Below are positions 1-5,423 of a stretch of DNA of 5,423 nucleotides, one piece after another. The notes below the pieces were generated by a model. The model was not told the origin of the DNA, did no database searches, and worked only from the letters and a program-made list of their open reading frames with translations. Positions within the stretch are counted from its first letter, which is position 1. Each line of letters starts with the position of its first letter. Both the position numbers and the translations under genes were made by a program. The DNA comes from Xanthobacteraceae bacterium (GTDB lineage: Bacteria > Pseudomonadota > Alphaproteobacteria > Rhizobiales > Xanthobacteraceae): assembly GCA_030043335.1 (NCBI GenBank), contig JASHXX010000466.1:1-5423 (forward strand), written 5' to 3'.

Positions 1-559
1 GCGCCACGATCGCGGTGACGGCGCCGCCGTACTCGGCGATGGCGACGAGATCGCCACGCTGCGCGGGGTTGAGCTGATAGGAGTGGACGAAATAGGCATG
101 GCGGCCCTGCGGTCCTAGCGGCAAGCCGTCGAGCAGCGGATGCTCTCGCATCACGCTGAGCGTGTTCCAGCCCATGTGCGGAATTTTCAGGTGCGGATCG
201 CCTGGCGCGATGCGGTCGACTTCGCCGGCGATCCAGCCGAGACCCTCGGTGACCTCGTATTCGCGGCCGCGTTCGGCCAGCAATTGCATACCGACGCAGA
301 TGCCGAAGAATGGTCGCCCCTTTTGCCGTACCGCCTCTTCGAGCGCCGCGACCATGCCGTCAACGGCATCAAGCCCGCGCCGGCAATCGGCGAAGGCGCC
401 GACGCCCGGCAACACCACGCGGTCGGCGCGCGCGACGGTCGCCGGATCGTCGGTCACAACGATCCGCTGATCGAGCCCGGCGTCATGCGCGGCGCGCTCG
501 AACGCTTTTGCCGCCGAGTGCAGATTACCCGAGCCGTAATCGACGATGGCGACGCTCAC
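1..559 (-). CDS. hisH: Imidazole glycerol phosphate synthase, glutamine amidotransferase subunit HisH (3' end missing)
   Basis: HisH hydrolyses glutamine and passes ammonia to HisF, which makes imidazole glycerol phosphate and AICAR in histidine biosynthesis (cytoplasm). I translated this frame by hand: it is open from a GTG at 559 to the window edge, giving 186 residues. It starts [20 protein letters not shown], typical of HisH. Class I amidotransferase features follow: the LPGVGAF oxyanion-strand segment at about residues 50-56 and the nucleophile elbow GICVGMQLL at 86-94 with catalytic Cys88. KIPHMGWN (125-132) and the YFVHSY segment (156-161) are also family hallmarks. HisH is usually about 200-215 residues, so some 25-30 residues, including the catalytic His and Glu (FHPEKSQ region), lie beyond position 1. 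The GTG start overlaps the stop of the DUF2628 gene as GTGA, and no strong ribosome-binding site is visible, so translation is probably coupled to the upstream gene. Confidence 0.96.
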   Translation of the reverse strand, partial: MSVAIVDYGSGNLHSAAKAFERAAHDAGLDQRIVVTDDPATVARADRVVLPGVGAFADCRRGLDAVDGMVAALEEAVRQKGRPFFGICVGMQLLAERGREYEVTEGLGWIAGEVDRIAPGDPHLKIPHMGWNTLSVMREHPLLDGLPLGPQGRHAYFVHSYQLNPAQRGDLVAIAEYGGAVTAIVA

Positions 560-1056
560 GGGCTTGCATCCGGTTTCGGGAACAGACCGATCACATCGGG
601 CGATTGCGGCACGCGGGGCACCGGCGAGGATGCGCGGTGCGGCGCCGACGGCTCGGCCGGTTTGCCCGCTGCCTCGCGCACCCAGGCATCGAAAAACCGC
701 TGCTCGGCGTCCTGCCGGTCATGGCCGCCGACGATGCCGACGTCCTTCCAGCCCCGGCGCGCCAAGGCGAAGCGCCGCAGCGTCGCCGCCTCGAGGCCGA
801 CCAGCAACGAGCCGAGCAGGCCGATGATCGAGATTGCCGCGACGGGAACGCCGGCATAATGCATCGCCATATCGGCGCCTATGGCCACCGCCAGGTAGAT
901 CAGCAGCACCAGCCACATCCGGTGCCACAGCATCCACAGCGCTGCCGCCACGAAGGCCCAGAATGAGAAGCCGTCGCGCACAAACGCGAATTTTTCCGGA
1001 GCCGGCAGCGTGTCGGCGGCTCCAAGCGGCGGCTGGTGTACGGTGTAGATCGACAT
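556..1056 (-). CDS. DUF2628-family small membrane protein between hisB and hisH
   Basis: Function unknown. The 166-residue product starts [10 protein letters not shown] and continues with [13 protein letters not shown] (residues 23-35), which I recognise as the opening of rhizobial DUF2628 proteins. It has hydrophobic segments at about 32-61 (Trp-rich; one long or two short helices) and about 70-90, then a soluble region ([20 protein letters not shown], 100-119) and a Pro-rich tail from about 130. An inner-membrane location is inferred. I chose the ATG at 1056 because family members begin M-S-x-Y-T-V-H; a GGA lies nine bases upstream. An in-frame ATG at 1065 and a GTG at 1146 are alternatives. 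The GTG would overlap the hisB stop as GTGA and add 30 residues, but those codons have weaker G/C third-position bias than the rest of the gene. The stop overlaps the hisH start by four bases, placing it in the his operon. No enzymatic motif is visible. Confidence 0.88.
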   Translation of the reverse strand: MSIYTVHQPPLGAADTLPAPEKFAFVRDGFSFWAFVAAALWMLWHRMWLVLLIYLAVAIGADMAMHYAGVPVAAISIIGLLGSLLVGLEAATLRRFALARRGWKDVGIVGGHDRQDAEQRFFDAWVREAAGKPAEPSAPHRASSPVPRVPQSPDVIGLFPKPDASP

Positions 1057-1142
1057 CGACTTCATTCCACGAGTGTCACGGTCTAGCAGATAAAGCTCGG
1101 CAGCGTCGTCCGCCAGCTCCCATTGACGGAGCGAGCCAAGCG

Positions 1143-1736
1143 TCACCCGCCGAGCGTGCCCTTGGTCGAGGGCACCTCATTGGCGGCGCGCGGATCGATC
1201 GCAACCGCAGCCCGCAGTGCCCGCGCCAAACCCTTGAAGCACGATTCGGCAATATGGTGGTCGTTGCCGCCATAGAGCGCGGCCACATGCAGCGTCACCG
1301 CGGCGTTGACGGCAAATGCGTGGAACCATTCCTGCACCAGTTCGGTGTCGAATGGCCCGACCTTGTCGCGCACGAACTCGACATTGAACACCAGCAAGGG
1401 CCGGCCGGAAATGTCGATTGCCACGCGCGTGAGCGCCTCATCCATCGGCACGTGCACGTCGGCGTAGCGGGTGATGCCCTTCATGTCGCCAAGCGCCTGC
1501 TTGACGGCCTGGCCGAGCGCGATGCCGACATCCTCGGTGGTGTGATGCTGGTCGATGTGCAGGTCGCCCTTGGCCTTGACGGTGATGTCGATGCGCGAGT
1601 GGCGTGCCAACAGGTCGAGCATGTGGTCGAGGAAGCCGATGCCGGTCGCGATCGCGCCACGGCCCTCGCCGTCGAGATCGATTGAGACCTCGACGTTGGT
1701 TTCCTTGGTAGCCCGTTTCACCGACGCCTTGCGCAT
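1143..1736 (-). CDS. hisB: Imidazoleglycerol-phosphate dehydratase HisB
   Basis: Catalyses the Mn-dependent dehydration of imidazole glycerol phosphate to imidazole acetol phosphate, the step after HisHF in histidine biosynthesis. The 197-residue product matches the usual length of monofunctional bacterial enzymes and lacks the N-terminal histidinol-phosphatase domain of the enterobacterial fusion. Visible hallmarks are [16 protein letters not shown] (8-23), FLDHML (35-40), the metal-binding [12 protein letters not shown] (64-75), PMDEAL (97-102), the second metal-binding motif [19 protein letters not shown] (156-174) and the C-terminal PSTKGTLG (189-196). The ATG at 1736 is chosen because GGAG lies six bases upstream (1743-1746) and the N-terminus fits the family. 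An ATG at 1742 is adjacent to that GGAG, too close to use it well, and the frame is open further upstream only through the intergenic region. It is the first gene of the leftward unit and diverges from hslV. Confidence 0.97.
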   Translation of the reverse strand: MRKASVKRATKETNVEVSIDLDGEGRGAIATGIGFLDHMLDLLARHSRIDITVKAKGDLHIDQHHTTEDVGIALGQAVKQALGDMKGITRYADVHVPMDEALTRVAIDISGRPLLVFNVEFVRDKVGPFDTELVQEWFHAFAVNAAVTLHVAALYGGNDHHIAESCFKGLARALRAAVAIDPRAANEVPSTKGTLGG

Positions 1737-1742
1737 CCTCAT

Positions 1743-1746
1743 CTCC
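1743..1746 (-). promoter_or_regulatory. Ribosome-binding site of hisB
   Basis: Read on the minus strand this is GGAG followed by a six-base spacer and the ATG at 1736. It decides between the two close ATG codons (1742 and 1736) in favour of 1736. Confidence 0.6.
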
Positions 1747-1764
1747 GCCGCGCGTCGCGTGCCT

Positions 1765-1792
1765 TTTATCAGGGCTTTGCCGGCGGCGCCAA
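1765..1792 (-). promoter_or_regulatory. Possible sigma-70-type promoter of hisB
   Basis: On the minus strand TTGGCG (1792-1787) and GATAAA (1770-1765) are separated by 16 bases. Each matches the housekeeping consensus (TTGACA, TATAAT) at four of six positions. Transcription would start near 1758, giving a leader of about 22 bases before the hisB ATG. The placement is sensible, but the match is weak and alphaproteobacterial promoters are variable, so this is a candidate only. Confidence 0.3.
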
Positions 1793-1863
1793 TGTCAGCG
1801 CCCGCAATTGCATTGCCCCAAGCCACCTCTTAAATCAGGCTCGAATACGAGGTTTCCCGCCGC

Positions 1864-2427
1864 ATGCCCGCCCAGCAATCCGGTCAATCGCCGCCTTGGC
1901 ACGGCACCACCATCCTGACCGTGCGCAAGAGCGGCATGGTAGTGGTCGGCGGCGACGGTCAAGTCTCGATCGGGCAAACCATCGTCAAGGCCAATGCCAA
2001 AAAAGTTCGCCGGCTCGGCAAGGGCGATGTGATCGGCGGTTTTGCCGGCGCCACCGCCGACGCCTTCACGCTGTTCGAGCGGCTCGAAAGCAAGCTCGAG
2101 CAATATCCCGGCCAGCTCACGCGCGCCGCCGTCGAACTCGCCAAGGATTGGCGCACCGATCGCTATCTGCGCCGCCTCGAAGCGATGATGGTCGTCGCCG
2201 ACAACGAGGTGTCGCTGGTGCTCACCGGCACCGGCGACGTGCTCGAGCCGGAAGCCGGCGTCGCCGGCATCGGCTCCGGCGGCAATTATGCGCTCGCCGC
2301 CGCCCGCGCCCTGATCGACGGCCCGCTCGATGCCGAAGCGATCGTGCGCCGCGCGCTCGATATCGCCGCCGACATCTGCGTCTATACCAACCGCAACGTG
2401 ACCATCGAGACGTTGCAGGGCACCTGA
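1864..2427 (+). CDS. hslV: ATP-dependent protease HslUV, peptidase subunit HslV
   Basis: HslV (ClpQ) is the N-terminal-threonine peptidase of the HslUV protease; in known systems two HslV hexamer rings are capped by HslU ATPase rings in the cytoplasm. The product has 187 residues. The mature enzyme should begin at Thr15, after the HGTTI junction (G14|T15), leaving a 14-residue propeptide and a 173-residue mature chain close in size to E. coli HslV. With that numbering the active-site residues fall in the expected places: Thr1 (T15), Asp17 (D31 in GGDGQVS), Lys33 (K47 in NAKKVRRL) and Ser124 (S138 in GSGGNYA). Other family blocks are [18 protein letters not shown] (58-75) and [19 protein letters not shown] (85-103). 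The ATG at 1864 gives the short propeptide typical of alphaproteobacteria; GAGG at 1849-1852 is a somewhat distant ribosome-binding site. The next gene starts three bases after the stop, and hslU follows it. Confidence 0.98.
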   Translation: MPAQQSGQSPPWHGTTILTVRKSGMVVVGGDGQVSIGQTIVKANAKKVRRLGKGDVIGGFAGATADAFTLFERLESKLEQYPGQLTRAAVELAKDWRTDRYLRRLEAMMVVADNEVSLVLTGTGDVLEPEAGVAGIGSGGNYALAAARALIDGPLDAEAIVRRALDIAADICVYTNRNVTIETLQGT

Positions 2428-2430
2428 TCC

Positions 2431-2922
2431 ATGGTCGCTTCCGGCTACGTGTTTCGTCCCATGTCGACCGCCGATTTGCCGCTGGTGCAGCGCTGGCTGG
2501 CCGCGGCGCACGTCGCGCGCTGGTGGGGCGATCCGGAGGAGCAATTCGCGCTGGTCAACGAGGACCTCGACCATCCGTCGATGGATCAATTTATTGTCGC
2601 GAGCGGCGACCGTCCTTTCGCCTATTTGCAATGTTACGATCCGGCCGCCTGGCCCGACAGCGGCTTCGGCCAGCAACCGGATGGCGCGCGCGGCATCGAC
2701 CAGTTCATCGGCGAGCAAGACATGATCGATCGCGGCCATGGCTCCGCGTTCATCTGCGTCTTCACCGACGGCGTGCTGCGAGCGGGCGCGCCGTGCGTGC
2801 TGACCGACCCCGACCCCGCCAATGCCCGCGCGGTCAGGTCTTATGAGAAGGCGGGATTCCACAAAGCCCGCCTTGTGGAAACGCCCAACGGCACCGCCCT
2901 CCTCATGATGCGCAGCGCATGA
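2431..2922 (+). CDS. GNAT-family N-acetyltransferase, AAC(6')-Ib-like
   Basis: A 163-residue acetyl-CoA-dependent acetyltransferase with one GNAT domain across its whole length. It resembles the AAC(6')-Ib/Acetyltransf_8 branch: [16 protein letters not shown] (8-23), [13 protein letters not shown] (27-39), [12 protein letters not shown] (59-70), RGIDQFIGE (87-95), the acetyl-CoA pyrophosphate loop DRGHGSAF (100-107), the [19 protein letters not shown] block (125-143) and [12 protein letters not shown] (150-161). The true substrate is unknown. Similarity to aminoglycoside 6'-acetyltransferases does not prove resistance; chromosomal members of this group may act on other amines, proteins or metabolites. 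It starts three bases after hslV, with AGGG upstream as a weak ribosome-binding site. Its TGA overlaps the hslU ATG as ATGA, so it is co-transcribed with, and probably translationally coupled to, hslU. The start is the first ATG after the hslV stop; M11 would cut off the first strand. Confidence 0.93.
   Translation: MVASGYVFRPMSTADLPLVQRWLAAAHVARWWGDPEEQFALVNEDLDHPSMDQFIVASGDRPFAYLQCYDPAAWPDSGFGQQPDGARGIDQFIGEQDMIDRGHGSAFICVFTDGVLRAGAPCVLTDPDPANARAVRSYEKAGFHKARLVETPNGTALLMMRSA
2848..2880 (+). promoter_or_regulatory. Two mutually exclusive hairpins upstream of hslU
   Basis: Two overlapping perfect inverted repeats are visible near the 3' end of the GNAT gene. Hairpin A pairs AAGGCGGG (2848-2855) with CCCGCCTT (2867-2874) around an 11-base loop. 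Hairpin B pairs TTCCACAA (2857-2864) with TTGTGGAA (2873-2880) around an 8-base loop. Each uses bases the other needs (B's left arm is A's loop; the right arms share 2873-2874), so both cannot form at once. They lie 38 bases before the hslU ATG in the co-transcribed mRNA. This resembles a two-state RNA switch, but the bases also encode the conserved EKAGF block of the GNAT protein, so coincidence is possible. No T-run follows hairpin A, so it is not an obvious intrinsic terminator. Confidence 0.3.
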
Positions 2923-4223
2923 GCGACTTTTCTCCGCGCGAGATCGTCTCCGAACTCGACCGCTTCATCGTCGGCCAGGCCGACGCCAAACGGGCGGTGG
3001 CGATCGCGCTGCGCAACCGCTGGCGCCGGCTGCAGCTCGACGAAAGGCTGCGCGAGGAGGTACTGCCCAAGAACATTCTGATGATCGGGCCGACCGGCGT
3101 CGGCAAGACCGAAATCTCCCGCCGCCTCGCCAAGCTTGCCGGCGCCCCGTTCCTCAAGGTCGAAGCGACGAAGTTCACCGAGGTCGGTTACGTCGGCCGC
3201 GATGTCGAGCAGATCGTCCGCGATCTCGTCGAGGTCGCGATCGCCCTGACCCGGGAAAAGAAGCGCAGGGACGTGCAGGCCAGAGCGCAACAGGCGGCCG
3301 AGGACCGCGCGCTCGATGCGCTCGTCGGCGCCAACGCCAGCGCCTCCACCAAGGAGACCTTCCGCCGCAAGCTGCGCGCCGGCGAACTCGACGACAAGGA
3401 GATCGAGATCGAGGTGCAGGCTTCCGGCGGCCTGCCGCTGTTCGACATTCCCGGGATGCCGGGCGCACAGATGGGCGCGATCTCAATCGGCGACATTTTC
3501 GGCAAGCTTGGCGGCGGTCGCACCAAATCGCGGCGCGTGACCGTGCGCGACGCCCATGAGATCCTGATCAACGAGGAATCCGACAAGCTCCTCGATACCG
3601 AGCAGCTGACCCAGGAGGCAATCCGGTCGGTCGAGAACAACGGCATCGTTTTCCTCGACGAGATCGACAAGATCTGCGCCCGCGACGGCCGCATCGGCGC
3701 CGATGTCTCCCGCGAAGGCGTGCAGCGCGACTTGCTGCCGCTGATCGAAGGCACAACCGTTGCCACCAAGCATGGCTCGGTGAAGACCGACCACGTGTTG
3801 TTCATCGCCTCGGGCGCGTTTCATACCGCCAAGCCCTCCGACCTCCTCCCCGAACTGCAGGGCCGGTTGCCGATCCGCGTCGAATTAAAGCCGCTCACGC
3901 GCGACGATTTCCGCCGCATCCTGACCGAGCCGGAGGCATCATTGATCAAGCAGTATGTGGCGCTGATGGCGACCGAAGGCGTCACCTTGGAATTCGCCGA
4001 GGACGCCATCGACGCCGTCGCCGATGTCGCGGTGGCGGTCAACTCGAGCGTGGAGAATATCGGCGCGCGGCGGTTGCAGACGGTGATGGAACGCGTACTC
4101 GACGAGGTCTCGTTTGCCGCTCCCGATCGATCAGGCGATACCGTGAAGATCGATGCAGACTACGTGCACAAGCACGTCGGCGATCTTGCCAAGAACGCGG
4201 ATCTGAGTCGATTTATTCTCTAG
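2919..4223 (+). CDS. hslU: ATP-dependent protease HslUV, ATPase subunit HslU
   Basis: HslU (ClpY) is the AAA+ unfoldase that feeds substrates into HslV. The product has 434 residues, near the usual 435-445. It begins with [20 protein letters not shown], standard for HslU. Walker A GPTGVGKT is at 57-64 (Lys63) and the substrate-gripping pore loop GYVG at 90-93. The intermediate (I) domain spans roughly 110-230, with charged helices near 111-160 and a Gly/Pro-rich [10 protein letters not shown] segment at 173-182. Walker B IVFLDEID is at 243-250, sensor I around FIASGAFH (295-302), the Arg-containing [10 protein letters not shown] at 311-320 and the sensor II motif GARRL at 382-386. The chain ends LSRFIL, the C-terminal tail known to insert between HslV subunits and activate them. 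No key residue is missing. The start overlaps the GNAT stop (ATGA) with no strong ribosome-binding site, suggesting coupling. Confidence 0.99.
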   Translation: MSDFSPREIVSELDRFIVGQADAKRAVAIALRNRWRRLQLDERLREEVLPKNILMIGPTGVGKTEISRRLAKLAGAPFLKVEATKFTEVGYVGRDVEQIVRDLVEVAIALTREKKRRDVQARAQQAAEDRALDALVGANASASTKETFRRKLRAGELDDKEIEIEVQASGGLPLFDIPGMPGAQMGAISIGDIFGKLGGGRTKSRRVTVRDAHEILINEESDKLLDTEQLTQEAIRSVENNGIVFLDEIDKICARDGRIGADVSREGVQRDLLPLIEGTTVATKHGSVKTDHVLFIASGAFHTAKPSDLLPELQGRLPIRVELKPLTRDDFRRILTEPEASLIKQYVALMATEGVTLEFAEDAIDAVADVAVAVNSSVENIGARRLQTVMERVLDEVSFAAPDRSGDTVKIDADYVHKHVGDLAKNADLSRFIL

Positions 4224-4369
4224 GCCCGCAGCGTCGGCTGGGCCTGCTGGTCGCGGTTGATCTCGCGGATCATCGCCATCCATTTCTCGACCTGGGCAAG
4301 GACGCGTTCATCGGACGCGCTGCCGCGCGTGGAGGCGGGCTTCGATTGCGTCTGGACGGGCTCCGGCAT
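4220..4369 (-). CDS. Small hypothetical protein (49 residues), convergent with hslU
   Basis: I do not recognise a family. The product starts [16 protein letters not shown], a polar, probably flexible N-terminus, followed by a likely amphipathic helix from about residue 20 to 43 ([20 protein letters not shown]). No signal peptide, membrane segment or cysteine is visible. Three things argue that it is real: GGAG lies six bases before the ATG (4376-4379); about 44 of 49 codons end in G or C, the bias of the surrounding genes; and the peptide has a sensible helix. An in-frame GTG at 4390 would add seven residues but has a poorer ribosome-binding site; the frame also stays open far into the smr gene, which I regard as a shadow. 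Its TAG shares the CTAG palindrome with the hslU stop. It lies 109 bases after the smr stop and could be the last gene of that unit or have its own promoter. Confidence 0.68.
   Translation of the reverse strand: MPEPVQTQSKPASTRGSASDERVLAQVEKWMAMIREINRDQQAQPTLRA
4222..4245. terminator. Possible bidirectional stem-loop at the convergent gene ends
   Basis: AGGCC (4222-4226) pairs with GGCCT (4241-4245), and CAGC (4229-4232) with GCTG (4237-4240), around a GTCG loop and with a two-base bulge (4227-4228). The stem begins inside the overlapping stop codons of hslU and the small ORF, where a shared terminator would be expected. Neither side has a T-run, so if it terminates transcription it is not a classical intrinsic terminator. 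The left part also lies within the coding end of the small ORF. Confidence 0.3.
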
Positions 4370-4478
4370 GGTACGCTCCGGCGTTGGCACGGCGACTGGC
4401 GGAGGCCGTTCTCGCAATCGGACGTGACTTTTTCTTGTTCCGAGTGTGGCCGCCGAACGTTCCCGTGGACGATCGGTT
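4370..4478. other. Short intergenic gap between smr and the small ORF
   Basis: This 109-base gap holds the ribosome-binding site of the small ORF and an A/T-rich patch with T5 on the plus strand (4429-4433). I looked for a hairpin before that T-run as a terminator for hslU read-through and found only a weak five-pair stem with a G-U pair. No convincing minus-strand promoter for the small ORF was found. Confidence 0.4.
4376..4379 (-). promoter_or_regulatory. Ribosome-binding site of the 49-codon ORF
   Basis: On the minus strand GGAG is followed by a six-base spacer and the ATG at 4369. It supports this start over the longer open frame that runs back into the smr gene. Confidence 0.5.
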
Positions 4479-5033
4479 TCACCGCTCGCGCCGCAGCCGC
4501 ACGTAGAGTGCACCTTGGCCGCCATGACCGGCATGCGCGTCCTCGAATCCGAGGACGAACGGCCGAAACTCCGGCAGCGAGAGCCACAACGGCACCTGTC
4601 GCTTGAGCACGCCACGCTCAGCCGCTGCAGCGCGATCGGCACTGCCGGTTCCCTTGCCGGTGACGACAAGCACGACTCTGGCGCCGTCTGCCTGCGCGCC
4701 GCGCAAAAAGCGAAGGAGAGCGGTATGCGCCTGCGCCTGCGTCAGGCCGTGCAGATCGATGCGACCGTCGATCGGCTCGCGGCCGCGGGCAACCCGCCGA
4801 CGCAATCGCCGGCCGAGCGGCGCGAGTGGCGGCGATTTTTGCTGAGCGCCCCTGTCAGGTTGGACGGGCGACGCCGGGCCGGCGGGACCAGCGATAGCCG
4901 GCTCGCCGCCGCCGGATTCTTCGTCCGCCACGGCCGGCGATGATAGCGGCGCATCACGCAGCGGCGTGATCGAGCGCGCGAAGCCCGTCCACAAGGCGCG
5001 TTCCTCCTCGCTCAAATAACGCCGCCGGCTCAT
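4479..5033 (-). CDS. Smr-domain protein
   Basis: A 184-residue protein with a C-terminal Smr (small MutS-related) domain, found in MutS2 and in stand-alone proteins with nucleic-acid nicking or RNA-related roles; the exact role of this stand-alone alphaproteobacterial type is unknown. The N-terminus MSRRRYLSEEERALWTGFAR (1-20) is a short charged helix typical of this subgroup. Residues about 28-85 are Pro/Gly/Ala-rich and probably disordered. The Smr domain covers about 91-182, with IDLHGLTQAQAH (92-103), VVLVVTGKGTGS (120-131), the RGVLKRQVPLWLSLPEF segment (140-156) and the terminal HAGHGGQGALYVRLRR (167-182). The DLHG and TGKG motifs are intact. The ATG overlaps the mltA stop as ATGA and lacks a strong ribosome-binding site, so coupled translation is likely. 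A direct functional link to MltA is not shown by the sequence. Confidence 0.94.
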   Translation of the reverse strand: MSRRRYLSEEERALWTGFARSITPLRDAPLSSPAVADEESGGGEPAIAGPAGPASPVQPDRGAQQKSPPLAPLGRRLRRRVARGREPIDGRIDLHGLTQAQAHTALLRFLRGAQADGARVVLVVTGKGTGSADRAAAAERGVLKRQVPLWLSLPEFRPFVLGFEDAHAGHGGQGALYVRLRRER

Positions 5034-5423
5034 CGTCGGCGCCGTATTTTCCGCGCCGGCGTGGGATCCGGGAGCGCCGCGGGTTTCGTCTGCGGCAGCG
5101 GTACTGTCTCGGCGGTCGGATCGATCATGCCGCTAACGCTCGCCTGCGCGAACACCCGGGGACGCGGCGACGGCAGCGGCACATTGCGCCCGGCGGCGAC
5201 CGGATCGAGCGCGCGCGGCAACAGCATCACGAACTGGCCCGGGTTGCGAATGCGGCCGGCGATCCGCGCCGCTTCGTCGCCGGCGCCAAAATAGATGTCG
5301 GCGCGCGCCGGCCCGACAATCGCCGAGCCGGTATCCTGCGCGAACATCAGGCGATGGAATTTGGTCGCCGCCTTTTCGTTGGCGATCGGCAGATCGGCGG
5401 CGATGAAGAACGGCGTGCCGTAG
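5030..5423 (-). CDS. mltA: Membrane-bound lytic murein transglycosylase A, C-terminal part
   Basis: MltA cleaves peptidoglycan between N-acetylmuramic acid and N-acetylglucosamine, forming 1,6-anhydromuramyl ends, in the periplasm, usually as an outer-membrane lipoprotein. Only the last 130 codons are present; the 5' part lies beyond the right edge. The visible part begins YGTPFFIAADLPIANEKAA, then LMFAQDTGSAIVGPARADIY and FGAGDEAARIAGRIRNPG. This is the C-terminal 3D domain, with its conserved aspartates in AQDTGSAI and ADIYFG. The apparent ATG at 5347 is internal, not the gene start. After the PRALDP segment the protein carries a tail of about 56 residues rich in proline and ending in a basic KIRRRR run, longer than I expect from the minimal fold. 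The stop overlaps the smr start by four bases. Neither the signal peptide nor the N-terminal MltA domain can be seen here. Confidence 0.93.
   Translation of the reverse strand, partial: YGTPFFIAADLPIANEKAATKFHRLMFAQDTGSAIVGPARADIYFGAGDEAARIAGRIRNPGQFVMLLPRALDPVAAGRNVPLPSPRPRVFAQASVSGMIDPTAETVPLPQTKPAALPDPTPARKIRRRR

Larger units (their letters stand above)
1737..1863. other. Divergent intergenic region between hisB and hslV
   Basis: These 127 bases must hold the start signals of both the leftward his unit and the rightward hslV unit. They contain the hisB ribosome-binding site and candidate promoter, the 8-bp palindrome GCAATTGC at 1804-1811, and a purine-rich GAGG at 1849-1852, eleven bases before the hslV ATG. 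For hslV the best sigma-70 pair I can find is TTGCAT (1808-1813) with TAAATC (1831-1836), 17 bases apart, matching only three of six in each box. I found no convincing RpoH (CTTG/CCCAT-type) heat-shock promoter and no CIRCE element, although heat induction of hslVU is common in other bacteria. The hisB frame stays open back to 1826, but this looks like non-coding sequence read by chance. Confidence 0.6.

Noticed and set aside
140..966. Long plus-strand frames opposite hisH and DUF2628
   Set aside because: hisH on the minus strand carries intact family motifs in this stretch; the plus-strand peptides are low-complexity Arg/Ala/Pro sequence.
834..1685. 283-codon plus-strand open frame opposite hisB and DUF2628
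   Set aside because: Shadow of hisB and its neighbour; the product is Arg-rich in its first half with no family resemblance, whereas the opposite strand encodes complete hisB motifs.
1771..1800. Possible RpoH-like promoter for hslV (CTTTG with CCAATGT)
   Set aside because: The spacing is far too short for a sigma-32-type promoter and the boxes match poorly.
1896..2846. 316-codon plus-strand frame overlapping hslV and GNAT
   Set aside because: Extremely Arg-rich translation in an alternative frame of real genes; it would also need to read across both.
1795..2862. 355-codon open frame on the minus strand opposite hslV and the GNAT gene
   Set aside because: It lies antisense to two well-supported genes, its peptide is Gly/Ala/Asp/His-rich without a recognisable domain, and long antisense frames are expected in GC-rich coding DNA.
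4161..4178. Small inverted repeat ACGTGC/GCACGT in the 3' part of hslU
   Set aside because: Only six base pairs inside conserved coding sequence (VHKHV); no positional reason to expect a regulatory role.
4370..4669. Upstream extension of the 49-codon ORF to 149 codons
   Set aside because: The extension overlaps the smr gene in another frame and its peptide is Ser/Arg/Cys-rich and unstructured; the ATG at 4369 has a good ribosome-binding site.
1..5423. Mobile elements, CRISPR arrays, tRNA genes or a defence island
   Set aside because: I found no repeated arrays, terminal inverted repeats, integrase or transposase motifs, or tRNA-like folds; gene order and codon use look like ordinary core chromosome.

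Overview
The window is a compact, GC-rich, housekeeping stretch of an alphaproteobacterial chromosome, most likely from the Rhizobiales (Hyphomicrobiales; Bradyrhizobium/Rhodopseudomonas/Pseudolabrys-like). The evidence is the gene set and order (his genes, a DUF2628 membrane protein, hslV, a GNAT acetyltransferase, hslU, an Smr protein, mltA), the close match of HslV and HslU to my memory of rhizobial versions, and the strong G/C bias at third codon positions. I see no insertion sequence, phage gene, CRISPR array, tRNA or rRNA.

Layout. Three transcription units are visible. (1) Positions 1-1736, minus strand: hisB, a DUF2628 membrane protein, then hisH, which runs off the left edge. (2) Positions 1864-4223, plus strand: hslV, an AAC(6')-Ib-like GNAT acetyltransferase, then hslU. 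Units 1 and 2 diverge from a 127-base intergenic region (1737-1863). (3) Positions 4220-5423, minus strand: the 3' end of mltA (entering from the right edge), an Smr-domain gene, then a 49-codon small ORF. The small ORF converges on hslU so tightly that the two stop codons share the palindrome CTAG.

Function. HisB and HisH are histidine biosynthesis enzymes. HslV and HslU form the two-part ATP-dependent HslUV protease. MltA is a peptidoglycan lytic transglycosylase. Smr domains are found in nucleic-acid-processing proteins. Genes are tightly packed, with 4-base start/stop overlaps at DUF2628/hisH (GTGA), GNAT/hslU (ATGA) and mltA/smr (ATGA), implying translational coupling.

Most interesting points. 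No clearly new multi-gene system is present. Worth a second look are: two mutually exclusive perfect 8-bp hairpins just upstream of hslU inside the GNAT gene; the GNAT gene sitting between the two subunits of an obligate protease; the small convergent ORF with a good ribosome-binding site; and the membrane protein embedded between hisB and hisH.
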